DNA of 64,000 nt from Mycobacterium haemophilum DSM 44634 (GCF_000340435.2 NZ_CP011883.2:3022687-3086686); one strand, 5' to 3'. Counted from the stretch's first letter, positions 1-9,163 are shown. Numbers and translations are program-made. Notes: generated by a model from the sequence alone, not told the origin.

Positions 1-331
1 CGGGCATGCCCGTGGAATAGACGAACCCGCGGGTGAGCGCCGGAAGCTGAGACGCCAGAAAGACTGCAGCCAAAACACCGAGATACATAGCCAGCCCACC
101 CATCCGTGGGGTTGGCGTCACATGAACGTCGCGTTCGCGCGGATAGGCGACCGCTCCCAAGCGGGTGGCTAGCACCCGTACCGGCCCGGTTGCGAAGTAC
201 GTGATGATCGCGGCGGTCAGTCCGACCAGGGCAAGCTCGCGCAGCGGGACACCGGCGCTGCGATCAGACAGGGCGAGCAAACCACTGGCAAAGCTGGCTA
301 AGTCGCTGGACACCTCGAAAACGTACGCCAC
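1..331 (-). CDS. wecA: WecA/Rfe-type GlcNAc-1-phosphate transferase, N-terminal part
   Basis: This is the first ~110 codons of a gene leaving the left edge. It reads from a GTG at 331 (complement) and contains an N-terminal membrane segment and the cytoplasmic run PRERDVHVTPTPRMGG, typical of the polyprenyl-phosphate GlcNAc-1-phosphate transferase family. In mycobacteria this enzyme puts GlcNAc-1-P on decaprenyl phosphate to start the arabinogalactan linker unit. An AGGAAG lies directly before the GTG with little spacing, and an in-frame TAA six codons upstream limits the start. It lies 32 nt downstream of the Sua5 gene on the same strand, as Rv1301-Rv1302 do in H37Rv (remembered). Confidence 0.9.
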   Translation of the reverse strand, partial: MAYVFEVSSDLASFASGLLALSDRSAGVPLRELALVGLTAAIITYFATGPVRVLATRLGAVAYPRERDVHVTPTPRMGGLAMYLGVLAAVFLASQLPALTRGFVYSTGMP

Positions 332-363
332 CTTCCTGAGACCCGATTAACCCCGCCGAGCGG

Positions 364-1017
364 CTAGGCGGTCAGACTCGCGGGGGCCACCCCCAGCACC
401 TCCGCGATCCGCGCAGTACTCACGGGGCCGGGTCGCAGGATCCGCGGGGTTTCTCCGGTCAGATCGACGATGGTCGAGGCGGCCTGCTGCGCGGACGGAC
501 CAGCATCGAGATAGACCCCGACCAGCTCGCCGAGTTGACCACGCGCCCCGTCGGCGTCGACCGCGGCCGGCTGACCGGAGACGTTGGCGCTAGAAACCGC
601 CATCGGCCCGACCTCACGCAGCAATTCGATGGCAACCGGATGCAACGGCATTCGCAGCATCACGGTGCCGCGCGCATCGCCGAGATCCCAGTTCAACGAG
701 GGCGCTTGCACAACCACCAGGCTCAGCGCGCCCGGCCAGAATGCGCGGATCAACTCACGGGCCCCGTCGGGCATCGTATAGACCAGACCCTCGATGGTGT
801 GCCAGGAGCCCACCAGGACACCCACCGGCATGTCACGTCCTCGCCCCTTCGCTGACAGCAGCGCGGCCACGGCGGCGCTGTCGAAGGCGTCGGCGCCGAT
901 GCCATAGACGGTGTCCGTCGGCATGACAACCAGTCGACCACCCTTGAGCGCCGCGACAGCCGAAGCGATTCCGCGCGCACGCTGGTCCGGGTCGGCGCAG
1001 TCGAACACCTCAGTCAT
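364..1017 (-). CDS. tsaC: Threonylcarbamoyl-AMP synthase (Sua5/YrdC family)
   Basis: A 217-residue YrdC-domain protein that makes threonylcarbamoyl-AMP from threonine, bicarbonate and ATP for t6A37 modification of ANN-decoding tRNAs. Visible family blocks are VVMPTDTVYGIGADA near the N-terminus, KGRGRDMPVGVLV, the P-G-A-L-S-L-V strand and the VSSANVSGQPA loop. The length suits the short bacterial form without the extra Sua5 domain. The ATG at 1017 (MTEVFDC) overlaps the prmC stop by 4 nt, which favours it over an upstream in-frame ATG at 1056 inside prmC. Known mycobacterial homologues begin at the same residue. Confidence 0.93.
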   Translation of the reverse strand: MTEVFDCADPDQRARGIASAVAALKGGRLVVMPTDTVYGIGADAFDSAAVAALLSAKGRGRDMPVGVLVGSWHTIEGLVYTMPDGARELIRAFWPGALSLVVVQAPSLNWDLGDARGTVMLRMPLHPVAIELLREVGPMAVSSANVSGQPAAVDADGARGQLGELVGVYLDAGPSAQQAASTIVDLTGETPRILRPGPVSTARIAEVLGVAPASLTA

Positions 1018-1958
1018 GCGCGGCACTTCTCCGCCGTCCGCGGGTGATGCCCGCACCTGCGGGCCGTCACAAACCTCGGCCGACCGGCCAGATCGTGGTG
1101 GGCTAGGACGTCGTCGAAAAGTCCTGTTCGGCAGACCAATTCAAACGTTGGCACCGATGTGCTGTCATCATGCTCGACGGCGAACAAGCCACCGGGGCGC
1201 AGCCAACGCCCAGCGAGACCGACAATGTCAGCCGTCAGCGCCATTCCGTCCGGCCCACCAAACACCGCGTGACGCGGATCATATTGGGTCACTTCAGGTT
1301 CCAGAATGCACAGCGAGACGGGGTCATCGGGAACGTAGGGCGGGTTGGCCACGAAGAGGTCGACGCGTCCGTCAAGTTCGGGAAGCAGGCCCGGGGTGGT
1401 GACATCGGCGCGCACGAGTTCTACCGCGGTGCCCACAGCGTTGCGGCGTGCGTAGTCCAGGGCAGCATCGGAGTCGTCGATGCCAATCACTCGTGCCGCG
1501 GGCCGGTGCTGAGCCAGCGCGACCGCCAACGCACCGGATCCAGTGCATGAATCCACAATCACTGGCCGCGCCGGCAGCCGCTGTGCCATCGCCCACGCCA
1601 ATATGGCCTCGGTCTCTGGGCGCGGTATGAACACACCCGGGCCGACATGCAGCACTACCGGCCCGAACGACACCGTCCCGATGAGATGCTGCAACGGCAC
1701 CCGCCGCGCCCGCGCGGCAACGGCGTCGCGGTAACGCCCGAAGAACTCGTCGCCGGGCGTGTCAAGCAAGGCCAGCCGACCGCGATCGGTGCCGGCTAGG
1801 TGAGCGGCCAGCTGCTCGGCATCGCAACGCGCGGAACCGATCCCCGCTTCCGCGAGTAGCGTCGCAGCAGAGTCAATCGCACGCCGCAGCTCGGACTGAA
1901 TTATCCGCCTCCTCCTCATTCCTTCGGAGCCGCATCGTCGCGCCGGACGGTCCGTCAT
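1014..1958 (-). CDS. prmC: PrmC (HemK) release-factor glutamine methyltransferase
   Basis: A 314-residue S-adenosylmethionine enzyme that N5-methylates the glutamine of the GGQ motif in release factors, lying directly after prfA. The SAM-binding glycine motif is VDSCTGSGALAVAL (residues ~135-148) and the catalytic NPPY motif is at 205-208. After NPPY the protein has extra residues (VPDDPVSLCILEPEV), slightly longer than I remember for Rv1300. The ATG at 1958 overlaps the prfA stop as ATGA, suggesting translational coupling. However, a very strong AGGAGGAGG lies ~15 codons downstream, just before the region where H37Rv HemK begins. The true start may therefore be an uncommon codon further in. 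Confidence 0.93.
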   Translation of the reverse strand: MTDRPARRCGSEGMRRRRIIQSELRRAIDSAATLLAEAGIGSARCDAEQLAAHLAGTDRGRLALLDTPGDEFFGRYRDAVAARARRVPLQHLIGTVSFGPVVLHVGPGVFIPRPETEAILAWAMAQRLPARPVIVDSCTGSGALAVALAQHRPAARVIGIDDSDAALDYARRNAVGTAVELVRADVTTPGLLPELDGRVDLFVANPPYVPDDPVSLCILEPEVTQYDPRHAVFGGPDGMALTADIVGLAGRWLRPGGLFAVEHDDSTSVPTFELVCRTGLFDDVLAHHDLAGRPRFVTARRCGHHPRTAEKCRA

Positions 1959-3028
1959 GCCTGTTGCAGCCTAGCCTGCTTGTCAGCAGCACTTAACGCG
2001 TCAAAAAGCGCATCCAGATCACCGTCTAGGACCTGATCGAGATTGTGTGACTTGTAACCGATTCGGTGGTCCGTGATCCGGTTCTCCGGGAAGTTGTAGG
2101 TGCGAATGCGTTCGCTGCGGTCCACCGTGCGAATCTGGCTGGCCCGATCCGCCGACGCGTCGGCTAGTGCTTGCTCCTCGGCCATTGCCTGTAGGCGGGC
2201 GGCCAGCACCTGCAACGCACGGGTCTTGTTCTGCAGCTGCGACCGTTCGTTTTGACAGGTGACGACAATCCCGGTGGGCAGATGAGTGATCCGCACCGCG
2301 GAATCGGTGGTATTAACGCCTTGGCCGCCTTTGCCCGAAGACCGGTAGACGTCGATGCGCAGATCCGACTCGTCGATCTGCACCTCACCGACTTCCTCGG
2401 GTTCCGGATAGACCAGCACACCTGCCGCCGAAGTATGCACGCGGCCTTGGGATTCCGTTACCGGTACCCGCTGCACCCGGTGCACTCCGCCCTCGAACTT
2501 CATTCGCGACCACACGCCGTCGGCCGAATCACCTTTGCTGCCAATAGCCATCGTCGCGTCCTTGTAGCCGCCAAGATCTGAAGTTGTCTCGTCCAGCACC
2601 GTTACCGTCCAGCCGTGCCGCTCGGCGTAGCGAATGTACATCCTGGCCAGGTCGGCGGCGAACAAGGCCGACTCTTCGCCTCCCTCACCGGATTTGACTT
2701 CGAGCACAATGTCGTCGGCGTCATGGGGGTCGCGCGGTGCCAGCATGTCGGTGAGTTGGGTGTCCAGTTCGACTACCCGTGATTCCAGCTCGGCCACCTC
2801 GTCAGCGAACGATTCGTCGTCGGCCGCGAGTTCACGTGCGGTCGCCAGATCGTCGCGGGCCGCCACCAGCTTGCGGTGGGTTGCCACAATCGGGGCCAAT
2901 CGGGCGAACCGGCGTCCGGCTTTGCGCGCCTCGTCTGGCTTGCTGTGCAATTCGGGATCCGCCAGCGCATGCTCGAGCTCGGCGTGTTCGGCGAGCAGCA
3001 CGTCAATCGTCTGTACGGGCTGCGTCAT
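1955..3028 (-). CDS. prfA: Peptide chain release factor 1 (RF1)
   Basis: A 357-residue class I release factor recognising UAA and UAG. The codon-reading PVT tripeptide is at residues 189-191 and the peptidyl-transferase GGQ at 234-236 within SGKGGQGVN. The N-terminal domain is helical and acidic. The ATG at 3028 (MTQPVQTIDV) is preceded by AGGAGGAAGGTCAGC, a strong Shine-Dalgarno, and gives the same length I remember for Rv1299. Reading frame continues upstream without support. It heads the cluster prfA-prmC-tsaC-wecA, all joined by overlaps or short gaps, so the target and its modifying enzyme are cotranscribed. Confidence 0.96.
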   Translation of the reverse strand: MTQPVQTIDVLLAEHAELEHALADPELHSKPDEARKAGRRFARLAPIVATHRKLVAARDDLATARELAADDESFADEVAELESRVVELDTQLTDMLAPRDPHDADDIVLEVKSGEGGEESALFAADLARMYIRYAERHGWTVTVLDETTSDLGGYKDATMAIGSKGDSADGVWSRMKFEGGVHRVQRVPVTESQGRVHTSAAGVLVYPEPEEVGEVQIDESDLRIDVYRSSGKGGQGVNTTDSAVRITHLPTGIVVTCQNERSQLQNKTRALQVLAARLQAMAEEQALADASADRASQIRTVDRSERIRTYNFPENRITDHRIGYKSHNLDQVLDGDLDALFDALSAADKQARLQQA

Positions 3029-3122
3029 GCTGACCTTCCTCCTGAAACGGGCCGACTGCCGCAAACGCAAACCGACGCCCGGCCTGTGCCGATTCAGCAC
3101 AGTTCGGGCGTCGGTAAGCCAG

Positions 3123-3362
3123 CTATTTGTCGGCTGATTCGGCCTTGTCAGCCGCCTTGCGCCTGCCGTAGCGCTTTTCGAAGCGGGCGACCCGGCCGCC
3201 GCTGTCCAGAATCTTCTGCTTGCCCGTGTAGAACGGGTGGCACTGTGAGCAAACCTCAACCACGATCCGGCCTCCCGGCTTGGTGCTGCGCGTTTGGAAC
3301 GTGTTGCCGCATCCGCAGACCACGGTGGTCTCCTCGTAGGCGGGATGAATGTCAGCTTTCAT
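3123..3362 (-). CDS. rpmE: Ribosomal protein bL31 (zinc-binding, C+ form)
   Basis: A 79-residue 50S protein. It carries four cysteines in two pairs (VCGCGNTF and CSQCHPF), so it is the zinc-containing C+ paralogue rather than the zinc-free form that replaces it in starvation. The C-terminus is lysine-rich. The ATG at 3362 follows AGAGGACACC. It sits between rho and prfA on the same strand, a widespread actinobacterial order, with 94 nt before prfA. Confidence 0.95.
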   Translation of the reverse strand: MKADIHPAYEETTVVCGCGNTFQTRSTKPGGRIVVEVCSQCHPFYTGKQKILDSGGRVARFEKRYGRRKAADKAESADK

Positions 3363-3382
3363 GGTGTCCTCTTTGGTCGTTT

Positions 3383-3413
3383 GCCGCCCGGGTTCTCATT
3401 TCGATCCGGCGGC
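3383..3413 (-). promoter_or_regulatory. Stem-loop in the rpmE leader
   Basis: Arms at 3383-3391 (GCCGCCCGG) and 3406-3413 (CCGGCGGC) pair with one bulged base around a 14-nt loop, 20-50 nt upstream of the rpmE start. In the leader RNA this could be a ribosomal-protein autoregulatory hairpin or the end of the rho transcript. GC-rich hairpins arise easily by chance in this genome, so the assignment is weak. Confidence 0.3.
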
Positions 3414-3602
3414 CGGGCATGAGCTCGCCAGAACCTGAGGTGGCTCTGGGGTAGTCGACCCTCGATTATGCCAGGTCAACCGCCATCACCCCAAACACCC
3501 AGATGCGCCCACGCATTCCCGACCAGTTGACCGAGGCGAAGCCGGCTGTGCTAGCCCTACCGCGACCTAGAGCTCGCCGTACTGCACCGCCGGCGTGGGC
3601 CG

Positions 3603-5438
3603 CTAGTCGTCGTCCATGGAGCCTGGTGTCGTCTTGGATACCTGCACCAGGAATTCGTAATTTGTCTTGGTCTTGCGTAGCTGCGACATCAGCAAGTCGA
3701 TGGCCTGGTGGGAATCCAGACCCGACAACACACGGCGCAGCTTGTGCACGATGCCGAACTCGTCAGGCGACAGCAACAGCTCGTCTTTGCGGGTACCGGA
3801 CGGGTTGACGTCGACCGCAGGGAAAACCCGCCGCTCGGCAATCTTGCGGTCCAGCTTGAGTTCGGCGTTGCCGGTGCCTTTGAACTCCTCGAAGATAACC
3901 GTGTCTCCAGTAGACCCGGTCTCGACCATCGCGGTGGCGATGATGGTCAGCGACCCGCCTTCCTCGATGTTGCGGGCGGCGCCGAGGAATCGCTTGGGCG
4001 GGTAAAGCGCGGTGGAGTCGACACCACCGGAAAGGATGCGACCCGAGGCCGGCGACGCGTTGTTGTAGGCGCGCCCCAGCCGGGTGATCGAGTCGAGCAA
4101 CACGACGACGTCTTTGCCCTGCTCGACGAGCCGCTTGGCGCGTTCAATAGCCAGCTCGGCGACCGAAGTGTGATCCGACGGCGGCCGATCGAATGTCGAG
4201 GCGATGACCTCGCCCTTGACTGAACGCTGCATGTCAGTGACCTCTTCAGGTCGCTCGTCGACCAGCACGACCATCAGGTGGCATTCCGGATTGTTCTTGG
4301 TAATCGCGTTGGCGATGTCCTGCAGGATCGTGGTCTTACCGGCCTTGGGCGGCGACACGATCAGCGCGCGTTGGCCCTTGCCGATCGGCATGATGAGGTC
4401 GATAACCCTGGTGGTCAGCCGATCGGGCGTGGTTTCCAGACGAAGCCGCTGATTGGGGTACAACGGTGTCAGTTTGCCGAACTCGGGCCGCTTCTTAGCA
4501 TCTTCGACCGATCCACCGTTGATGCTGTCCAGACGTACCAGCGGGTTGAACTTCTGGCGCTGGTTGGGCTGCTCGCCTTCTCGGGGCACCCGAACCGCGC
4601 CGGTCACTGCGTCACCCCGGCGCAAGCCGTTCTTGCGCACCATATTCATGGACACATAGACGTCGTGCGGACCGGCTAGGTAACCAGAGGTACGCACGAA
4701 CGCGTAATTGTCGAGAACGTCAAGGATGCCGGCTACCGGTTGAACGACGTCGTCCTCACGCAGTTCGGCCTCGGCACCATCGCCCGACCGCTCACCGCGC
4801 CGCCTACGATCGCGGTCGCGGAATCGGCGTCCGCGCCTGCCCTGGCGGCCCTCGCCGTCCTCGTCACCGCGCGGCTGCGAACCCGAACCCTGCTGGTCAA
4901 CGCCCTGATCGCTACCCGCATCTGGTCCGCGCTCGTCGGTCTTGGTGTCCGATTGGCTCCCTTGGAGGGTGTCAGTGTCGTCGACAGCGGTGCCCCGGCG
5001 ATCCGATTCCGTGCCCTCTGCTGTGCCAGTGCGGGCCGCGGCACCCGTTTCCCGGGAAGCGCCGCGTCGTTCCCGGCGGGGCGCCGCCTCGACGGTTGAA
5101 TCGTTCTGCTCCTCTTGGGCAGCCGGTGCTTCGGTGCTGACCGCTGTTTCGGATCCGCCGTGGTCTCGCGATGGGCCGTCGTTGACCGACGTGCCGTTGG
5201 CCTGCCCCCTGCTTTCCTCAATTGCGGCGATCAGTTCGCTCTTACGCATGCCCGACGTGCCCTTGACACCGGCCTGATTGGCCAGCGCCCGCAGTTCAGG
5301 CAGCACCATCGTGGACAGCGATCCCAGTGACGCTGTGACCGCAGTGGTTTTGACGTCCGAAGTGTCTGTAGTCACGGCGTTCGACAGCTCTGTGCTGTCA
5401 GTGTTTTCGCCAGCCGTGATGAGGTCCGTTTCAGTCAC
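3603..5438 (-). CDS. rho: Transcription termination factor Rho
   Basis: A 611-residue hexameric RNA-dependent ATPase. The N-terminal SAP-like helix region (LPELRALANQAGVKGTSGM) is followed by a ~150-residue hydrophilic insertion rich in G, E, D and R ending in an Arg-rich patch (RGRRGRRFRDRDRRRR). Such an insertion is typical of actinobacterial Rho and binds RNA. Then come the cold-shock RNA-binding domain and the ATPase core with P-loop SPPKAGKTT and Walker B VVVLLDSITRLGRAYN. The GTG start at 5438 is preceded by GAAAGGAAATCC. It is a few residues longer than the H37Rv protein as I remember it, with the difference in the insertion. Confidence 0.96.
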   Translation of the reverse strand: MTETDLITAGENTDSTELSNAVTTDTSDVKTTAVTASLGSLSTMVLPELRALANQAGVKGTSGMRKSELIAAIEESRGQANGTSVNDGPSRDHGGSETAVSTEAPAAQEEQNDSTVEAAPRRERRGASRETGAAARTGTAEGTESDRRGTAVDDTDTLQGSQSDTKTDERGPDAGSDQGVDQQGSGSQPRGDEDGEGRQGRRGRRFRDRDRRRRGERSGDGAEAELREDDVVQPVAGILDVLDNYAFVRTSGYLAGPHDVYVSMNMVRKNGLRRGDAVTGAVRVPREGEQPNQRQKFNPLVRLDSINGGSVEDAKKRPEFGKLTPLYPNQRLRLETTPDRLTTRVIDLIMPIGKGQRALIVSPPKAGKTTILQDIANAITKNNPECHLMVVLVDERPEEVTDMQRSVKGEVIASTFDRPPSDHTSVAELAIERAKRLVEQGKDVVVLLDSITRLGRAYNNASPASGRILSGGVDSTALYPPKRFLGAARNIEEGGSLTIIATAMVETGSTGDTVIFEEFKGTGNAELKLDRKIAERRVFPAVDVNPSGTRKDELLLSPDEFGIVHKLRRVLSGLDSHQAIDLLMSQLRKTKTNYEFLVQVSKTTPGSMDDD

Positions 5439-5488
5439 GGATTTCCTTTCTTCCCTCGCTGATCACGTCATACGAGGGGTCGTTGCAT

Positions 5489-5510
5489 TCAGCCAAAGCG
5501 CTGAGTGCGC
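5489..5510 (-). promoter_or_regulatory. Two mutually exclusive hairpins in the rho leader
   Basis: Within the leader about 50-70 nt before the rho start, TCAGC/GCTGA (5489-5493 with 5500-5504) and GCGC/GCGC (5498-5501 with 5507-5510) are both perfect inverted repeats. They share bases, so only one can form at a time. Rho autoregulates through leader attenuation in enteric bacteria. A comparable switch here is only an inference. Confidence 0.25.
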
Positions 5511-5704
5511 CCAATCATCGACTCTTTAACGGTGATCGCCAGGATCGGCGGCCCAAACAGCGAACCTCGTCCACGAGAAGAATTGGTGTTGTCCTAGCGT
5601 CAACGCAGTATGGATGCAGATGCAGATGCTGCAATTGCTGGACGGCTCCGAGGATAGCCCGCTTCCTTGCCGGAAGCAAGCAAACCCGCCGGCAACGGTG
5701 TGGA

Positions 5705-6664
5705 TTACCCGGGAACTGTGACTCCTGGCCGCCAGCGAACTCCCTCGCCGGCGGTCATTTTGGTGATGATAAATCCGTTTGCAGCGCCGTACTCTGCCGC
5801 TTCCCGGGGCAACTCCGACTGGGTGCTCAAGGCGATCAGGGATGGACCCGCTCCAGAAAGTGTCGCTGCCACGTTATGACGCCGCAACAGTCGCAGATAT
5901 TCCGCCGAGGCCGGCATCGCCGACGCACGTTGCGGCTGATGAAGCACATCTTCTGTCGCGGCCATCAGCAGATCCGGCCGCTCGGTGAGCGCTACCACCA
6001 ACAACGCGGCACGACTCACGTTGAATCTCGCGTCGTCGTGGCTGACCTGGACGGGCAGCAGCACCCGAGTCTCCGCGGTTGACGAACGCTCCTCGGGAAT
6101 CGCGGCGAACAGCTGGATATCGGGATGAAGCCGCAGCGGTACCGCGCAGTAGTTAAGCCGATCACAGCTGCGGTCGATCCACGAAACCACCGCACCGCCC
6201 AATACTGCAGCCGCCGCGTTGTCGGGATGACCCTCGAACTCCGACGCGAGCTGAATTAGCTGAGTTTCGCTTAGCGGTGCCGAATCCGACGGCGTCGAAT
6301 CAATCTGGGCAACAAGGCCATTCACCGCCGCTAGGCCACCGACCACGGCCGCCGCCGAGGAGCCGAGACCGCGGGAGTGCGGGATGGCGTTGCGGCAGCG
6401 CACTACCAGGCCAGCCGCGCTGACCCCGACGGCTTGCAGGCCGCGTCGGACGGCACGCACCACCAGATGTTCAGAGCCCGTCGGCACCTGGTCGGCACCC
6501 TCGCCGTCGACGACCACAACCAAGCCGGAATCTGTTGTCTCGACCACGATCTCGTCACAAAGACTCAATGCCAAACCGACGCTATCGAAACCCGGCCCGA
6601 GGTTCGCACTGGACGCCGCCACCACGGCGCTCGCCACCAGCCCAGCAGGCAACATCCGGGTCAC
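5705..6664 (-). CDS. thrB: Homoserine kinase (GHMP family)
   Basis: A ~319-residue ATP-dependent kinase that phosphorylates homoserine for threonine synthesis. GHMP motif 1 is PGFDSVGLAL, motif 2 is the P-loop IPHSRGLGSSAAAVVGG, and motif 3 is LSGAGPSLIAL near the C-terminus. Two starts are possible: the GTG at 6664 (VTRMLPAGL), which matches the start of the H37Rv protein as I remember it and has AGGGAC upstream, or the ATG at 6655. The gene follows thrC after 73 nt and closes the argS-lysA-thrA-thrC-thrB run. Confidence 0.94.
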   Translation of the reverse strand: MTRMLPAGLVASAVVAASSANLGPGFDSVGLALSLCDEIVVETTDSGLVVVVDGEGADQVPTGSEHLVVRAVRRGLQAVGVSAAGLVVRCRNAIPHSRGLGSSAAAVVGGLAAVNGLVAQIDSTPSDSAPLSETQLIQLASEFEGHPDNAAAAVLGGAVVSWIDRSCDRLNYCAVPLRLHPDIQLFAAIPEERSSTAETRVLLPVQVSHDDARFNVSRAALLVVALTERPDLLMAATEDVLHQPQRASAMPASAEYLRLLRRHNVAATLSGAGPSLIALSTQSELPREAAEYGAANGFIITKMTAGEGVRWRPGVTVPG

Positions 6665-6737
6665 CAACAGTCCCTGTGCACTAGGCCTAACAAGTGGCGA
6701 CCCGCTGCGCCCGGCTCCGCCGCGCTTGCGATCGCCA

Positions 6738-7820
6738 CTAGGCCAACCCCAACTGCTCAACAACGGCGGCAGTATCGACAGGCACTGGGGACACGCTCGG
6801 CATATCCTTCAACGCCGTGTCGGGATCCTTGAGACCGTTGCCGGTTACCGTACACACCACCGTTGATCCACGAGCCACCCAGCCGTCATCAATGGCCTTG
6901 AGGAGGCCAGCGATGCTGGCCGCCGACGCGGGCTCGACGAAGACGCCTTCAGCACGCGCCACCAGGTGGTATGCGGCCAGGATCTCCTCATCCGTCGCGG
7001 CCAGGAATCGCCCCTTGGATTGCTGCTGGGCCTCGACGGCCGACGTCCACGACGCCGGCGAGCCGATACGGATCGCGGTAGCGATGGTCTCGGGGTGGCT
7101 CACCGGCTCGCCGAGTACCAGGGGCGCCGCGCCCGCGGCCTGGGTGCCCAGCATCCTGGGCAGCCTGTCGATCAGCCCATCGGCGTGATATTCGGTGTAG
7201 CCCTTCCAGTACGCAGTGATGTTCCCGGCGTTGCCGACCGGAAGGGCATGTACGTGTGGTGCGGCGCCCAGCGCGTCAACGATCTCGAACGCCGCTGTCT
7301 TTTGACCTTCGATGCGCACCGGGTTGACCGAGTTGACCAAAGAGATCATCGGAAAGTCGGCGGCCATTTTGCGAGCCAGCTCCAGGCAGTCGTCGAAGTT
7401 GCCGTCGATCTGGATGATCTTGGCGCCATGCATAACCGCCTGTGCGAGCTTGCCCATCGCGATCTTGCCCTGCGGAATGAGCACCGCGCAGGTGATACCG
7501 GCGCGGGCAGCGTAGGCCGCCGCCGACGCCGAGGTGTTTCCCGTCGACGCGCATAACACGGCCCGCTGCCCACGGGCCAGTGCATCGGTCACCGCCATCG
7601 TCATGCCCCGGTCCTTGAAGGAGCCGGTGGGGTTGAGGCCCTCCACCTTGAGGTGGATCGTGCAGCCGGTTTGTTCGGACAGTCTGGGCGCGGCGATGAG
7701 CGGCGTGCCACCCTCGAGCAGGGTGACCGGGGTCCAATCGTCGCCCACTGGCAATCGGTCCCGGTACGCCGCGATCACGCCCGGCCAGGGCTGGTGGGTG
7801 GTCGTCTGCTGGCCGCTCAC
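6738..7820 (-). CDS. thrC: Threonine synthase
   Basis: A 360-residue PLP enzyme converting O-phosphohomoserine to threonine. The PLP lysine lies in NPTGSFKDRGMT, the phosphate-binding loop is SVGNAGNITAYWKG-like (PVGNAGNITAYW), and ASTGNTSASAAAYAA is the usual substrate-binding stretch. Length equals that of the M. tuberculosis enzyme. The ATG at 7820 overlaps the thrA stop by 4 nt, so the two genes are coupled. Confidence 0.96.
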   Translation of the reverse strand: MSGQQTTTHQPWPGVIAAYRDRLPVGDDWTPVTLLEGGTPLIAAPRLSEQTGCTIHLKVEGLNPTGSFKDRGMTMAVTDALARGQRAVLCASTGNTSASAAAYAARAGITCAVLIPQGKIAMGKLAQAVMHGAKIIQIDGNFDDCLELARKMAADFPMISLVNSVNPVRIEGQKTAAFEIVDALGAAPHVHALPVGNAGNITAYWKGYTEYHADGLIDRLPRMLGTQAAGAAPLVLGEPVSHPETIATAIRIGSPASWTSAVEAQQQSKGRFLAATDEEILAAYHLVARAEGVFVEPASAASIAGLLKAIDDGWVARGSTVVCTVTGNGLKDPDTALKDMPSVSPVPVDTAAVVEQLGLA

Positions 7821-9160
7821 AGGCTGGTTCCTTCCAGTCGCAACGCACTTGTGACACCCTGCACGACGTCTAAGTCAGCCAGCGCATCGACGGTTTCGGA
7901 GAGCGCAGCGTCGGTGGCGCCATGGGTGACCACTACGATACGGGCTCCCACCCGTCGTCCGCCGTCATCCACCACACCTTCTTGGCGGACCTCGGCGATG
8001 CTCACCTCGCGCTTAGCGAATTCTGCTGCCACCGCGGACAATACGCCGGGCTTGTCGGCGACATTCATGCTCACGTAATACCGAGTCGAAATGAAACCCA
8101 TTGGTGCCACAGGCAGTTGAGCATACTTGGATTCTTTTGGTCCGCGGCTGCCGAGCACTCGGTTGCGCGCTGCCATTACCAAGTCGCCGGTCACCGCCGA
8201 CGCGGTAGGTGCGCCGCCGGCGCCCTGGCCGTAGAACATCAGCCGCCCGGCCGCCTCAGCCTCCACCACCACGGCGTTAAACGCTCCGCTGACCGTGGCA
8301 AGCGGATGCGACATGGGCACCAGCGCCGGATACACGCGGGCCGAAACTCGTTGCTGGCCGTCGTCGGCGGTGATGCGCTCGCAGATGGACAAGAGCTTGA
8401 TGGTGCATCCCAATGCCTTCGCCGACTCGAAGTCAGCCGGGGTGATCTTGGTGATGCCCTCGCGATAGACGTCATCGGCAGTGACCCGGGTGTGGAAGGC
8501 GATCGATGCCAGGATCGCGGCCTTGGCCGCGGCGTCATAGCCTTCGACGTCCGCGGTGGGATCGGCCTCGGCGTAGCCCAGCGCGCTCGCGTCGGCCAGC
8601 GCGCTGTCGTAGTCGGCGCCAGTGCTGTCCATCGCGGACAGAATGTAGTTGGTGGTGCCGTTCACGATGCCGGCCACCCGCAGCACGGTGTCGCCGGCCA
8701 GTGACTGGGTGAGCGGGCGGATTACCGGAATGGCACCTGCTACTGCCGCTTCGAAATACAGGTCGACATGCGCACTTTCGGCCGCTTGCGCCAATTCTCC
8801 TGTGGAGGTGGCTAGCAACGCCTTGTTCGCCGTGACGACGGATTTGCCGTGCTCGAGCGCCGACAGGATCGCCTTGCGAGACGGCTCAACTGGCCCCATC
8901 ACTTCGACGACGATGTCGACATCCTCACGCGAGACGAGTTCTTCGATGTTGTCGGTCAGTAGGCCGACCGGAACATCGCGGTCGGCGGCGACCCGGCGGA
9001 CCCCGATGCCCCGCAGCACCAGTGGAGCACCGATGCGAGCCGCGAGGTCGTCAGCGCTGTCCTCGATAATGCGAACAACTTCGCTGCCGACATTGCCCAG
9101 CCCGAGTACTGCTACGCCGACCGGCTTTTCATCACCGGACATAGGGGTGTCACCGGACAC
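7817..9160 (-). CDS. thrA: Homoserine dehydrogenase
   Basis: A 447-residue NAD(P)H enzyme reducing aspartate semialdehyde to homoserine. The N-terminal Rossmann fold shows GLGNVGSEVV, the catalytic core has VVTANKALLA and GIVNGTTNYILSAM, and a C-terminal ACT domain (YYVSMNVADKPGVLSAVAAEF) is expected to sense threonine. There is no aspartokinase domain. The GTG at 9160 has GAGGTGA overlapping the lysA stop. An in-frame ATG at 9142 gives a protein closer to the H37Rv length. The first 18 nt look like a duplication of the next 18 (TGTCCGGTGA occurs twice), producing the N-terminus MSGDTPMSGDEK. Confidence 0.95.
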   Translation of the reverse strand: MSGDTPMSGDEKPVGVAVLGLGNVGSEVVRIIEDSADDLAARIGAPLVLRGIGVRRVAADRDVPVGLLTDNIEELVSREDVDIVVEVMGPVEPSRKAILSALEHGKSVVTANKALLATSTGELAQAAESAHVDLYFEAAVAGAIPVIRPLTQSLAGDTVLRVAGIVNGTTNYILSAMDSTGADYDSALADASALGYAEADPTADVEGYDAAAKAAILASIAFHTRVTADDVYREGITKITPADFESAKALGCTIKLLSICERITADDGQQRVSARVYPALVPMSHPLATVSGAFNAVVVEAEAAGRLMFYGQGAGGAPTASAVTGDLVMAARNRVLGSRGPKESKYAQLPVAPMGFISTRYYVSMNVADKPGVLSAVAAEFAKREVSIAEVRQEGVVDDGGRRVGARIVVVTHGATDAALSETVDALADLDVVQGVTSALRLEGTSL

Positions 9161-9163
9161 AGG

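Noticed and set aside
3440..3500. Sigma-70-like rpmE promoter (TTGACC next to CATAAT on the minus strand)
   Set aside because: The two hexamers are only 3 nt apart, so they cannot be used together; no clear alternative pair.
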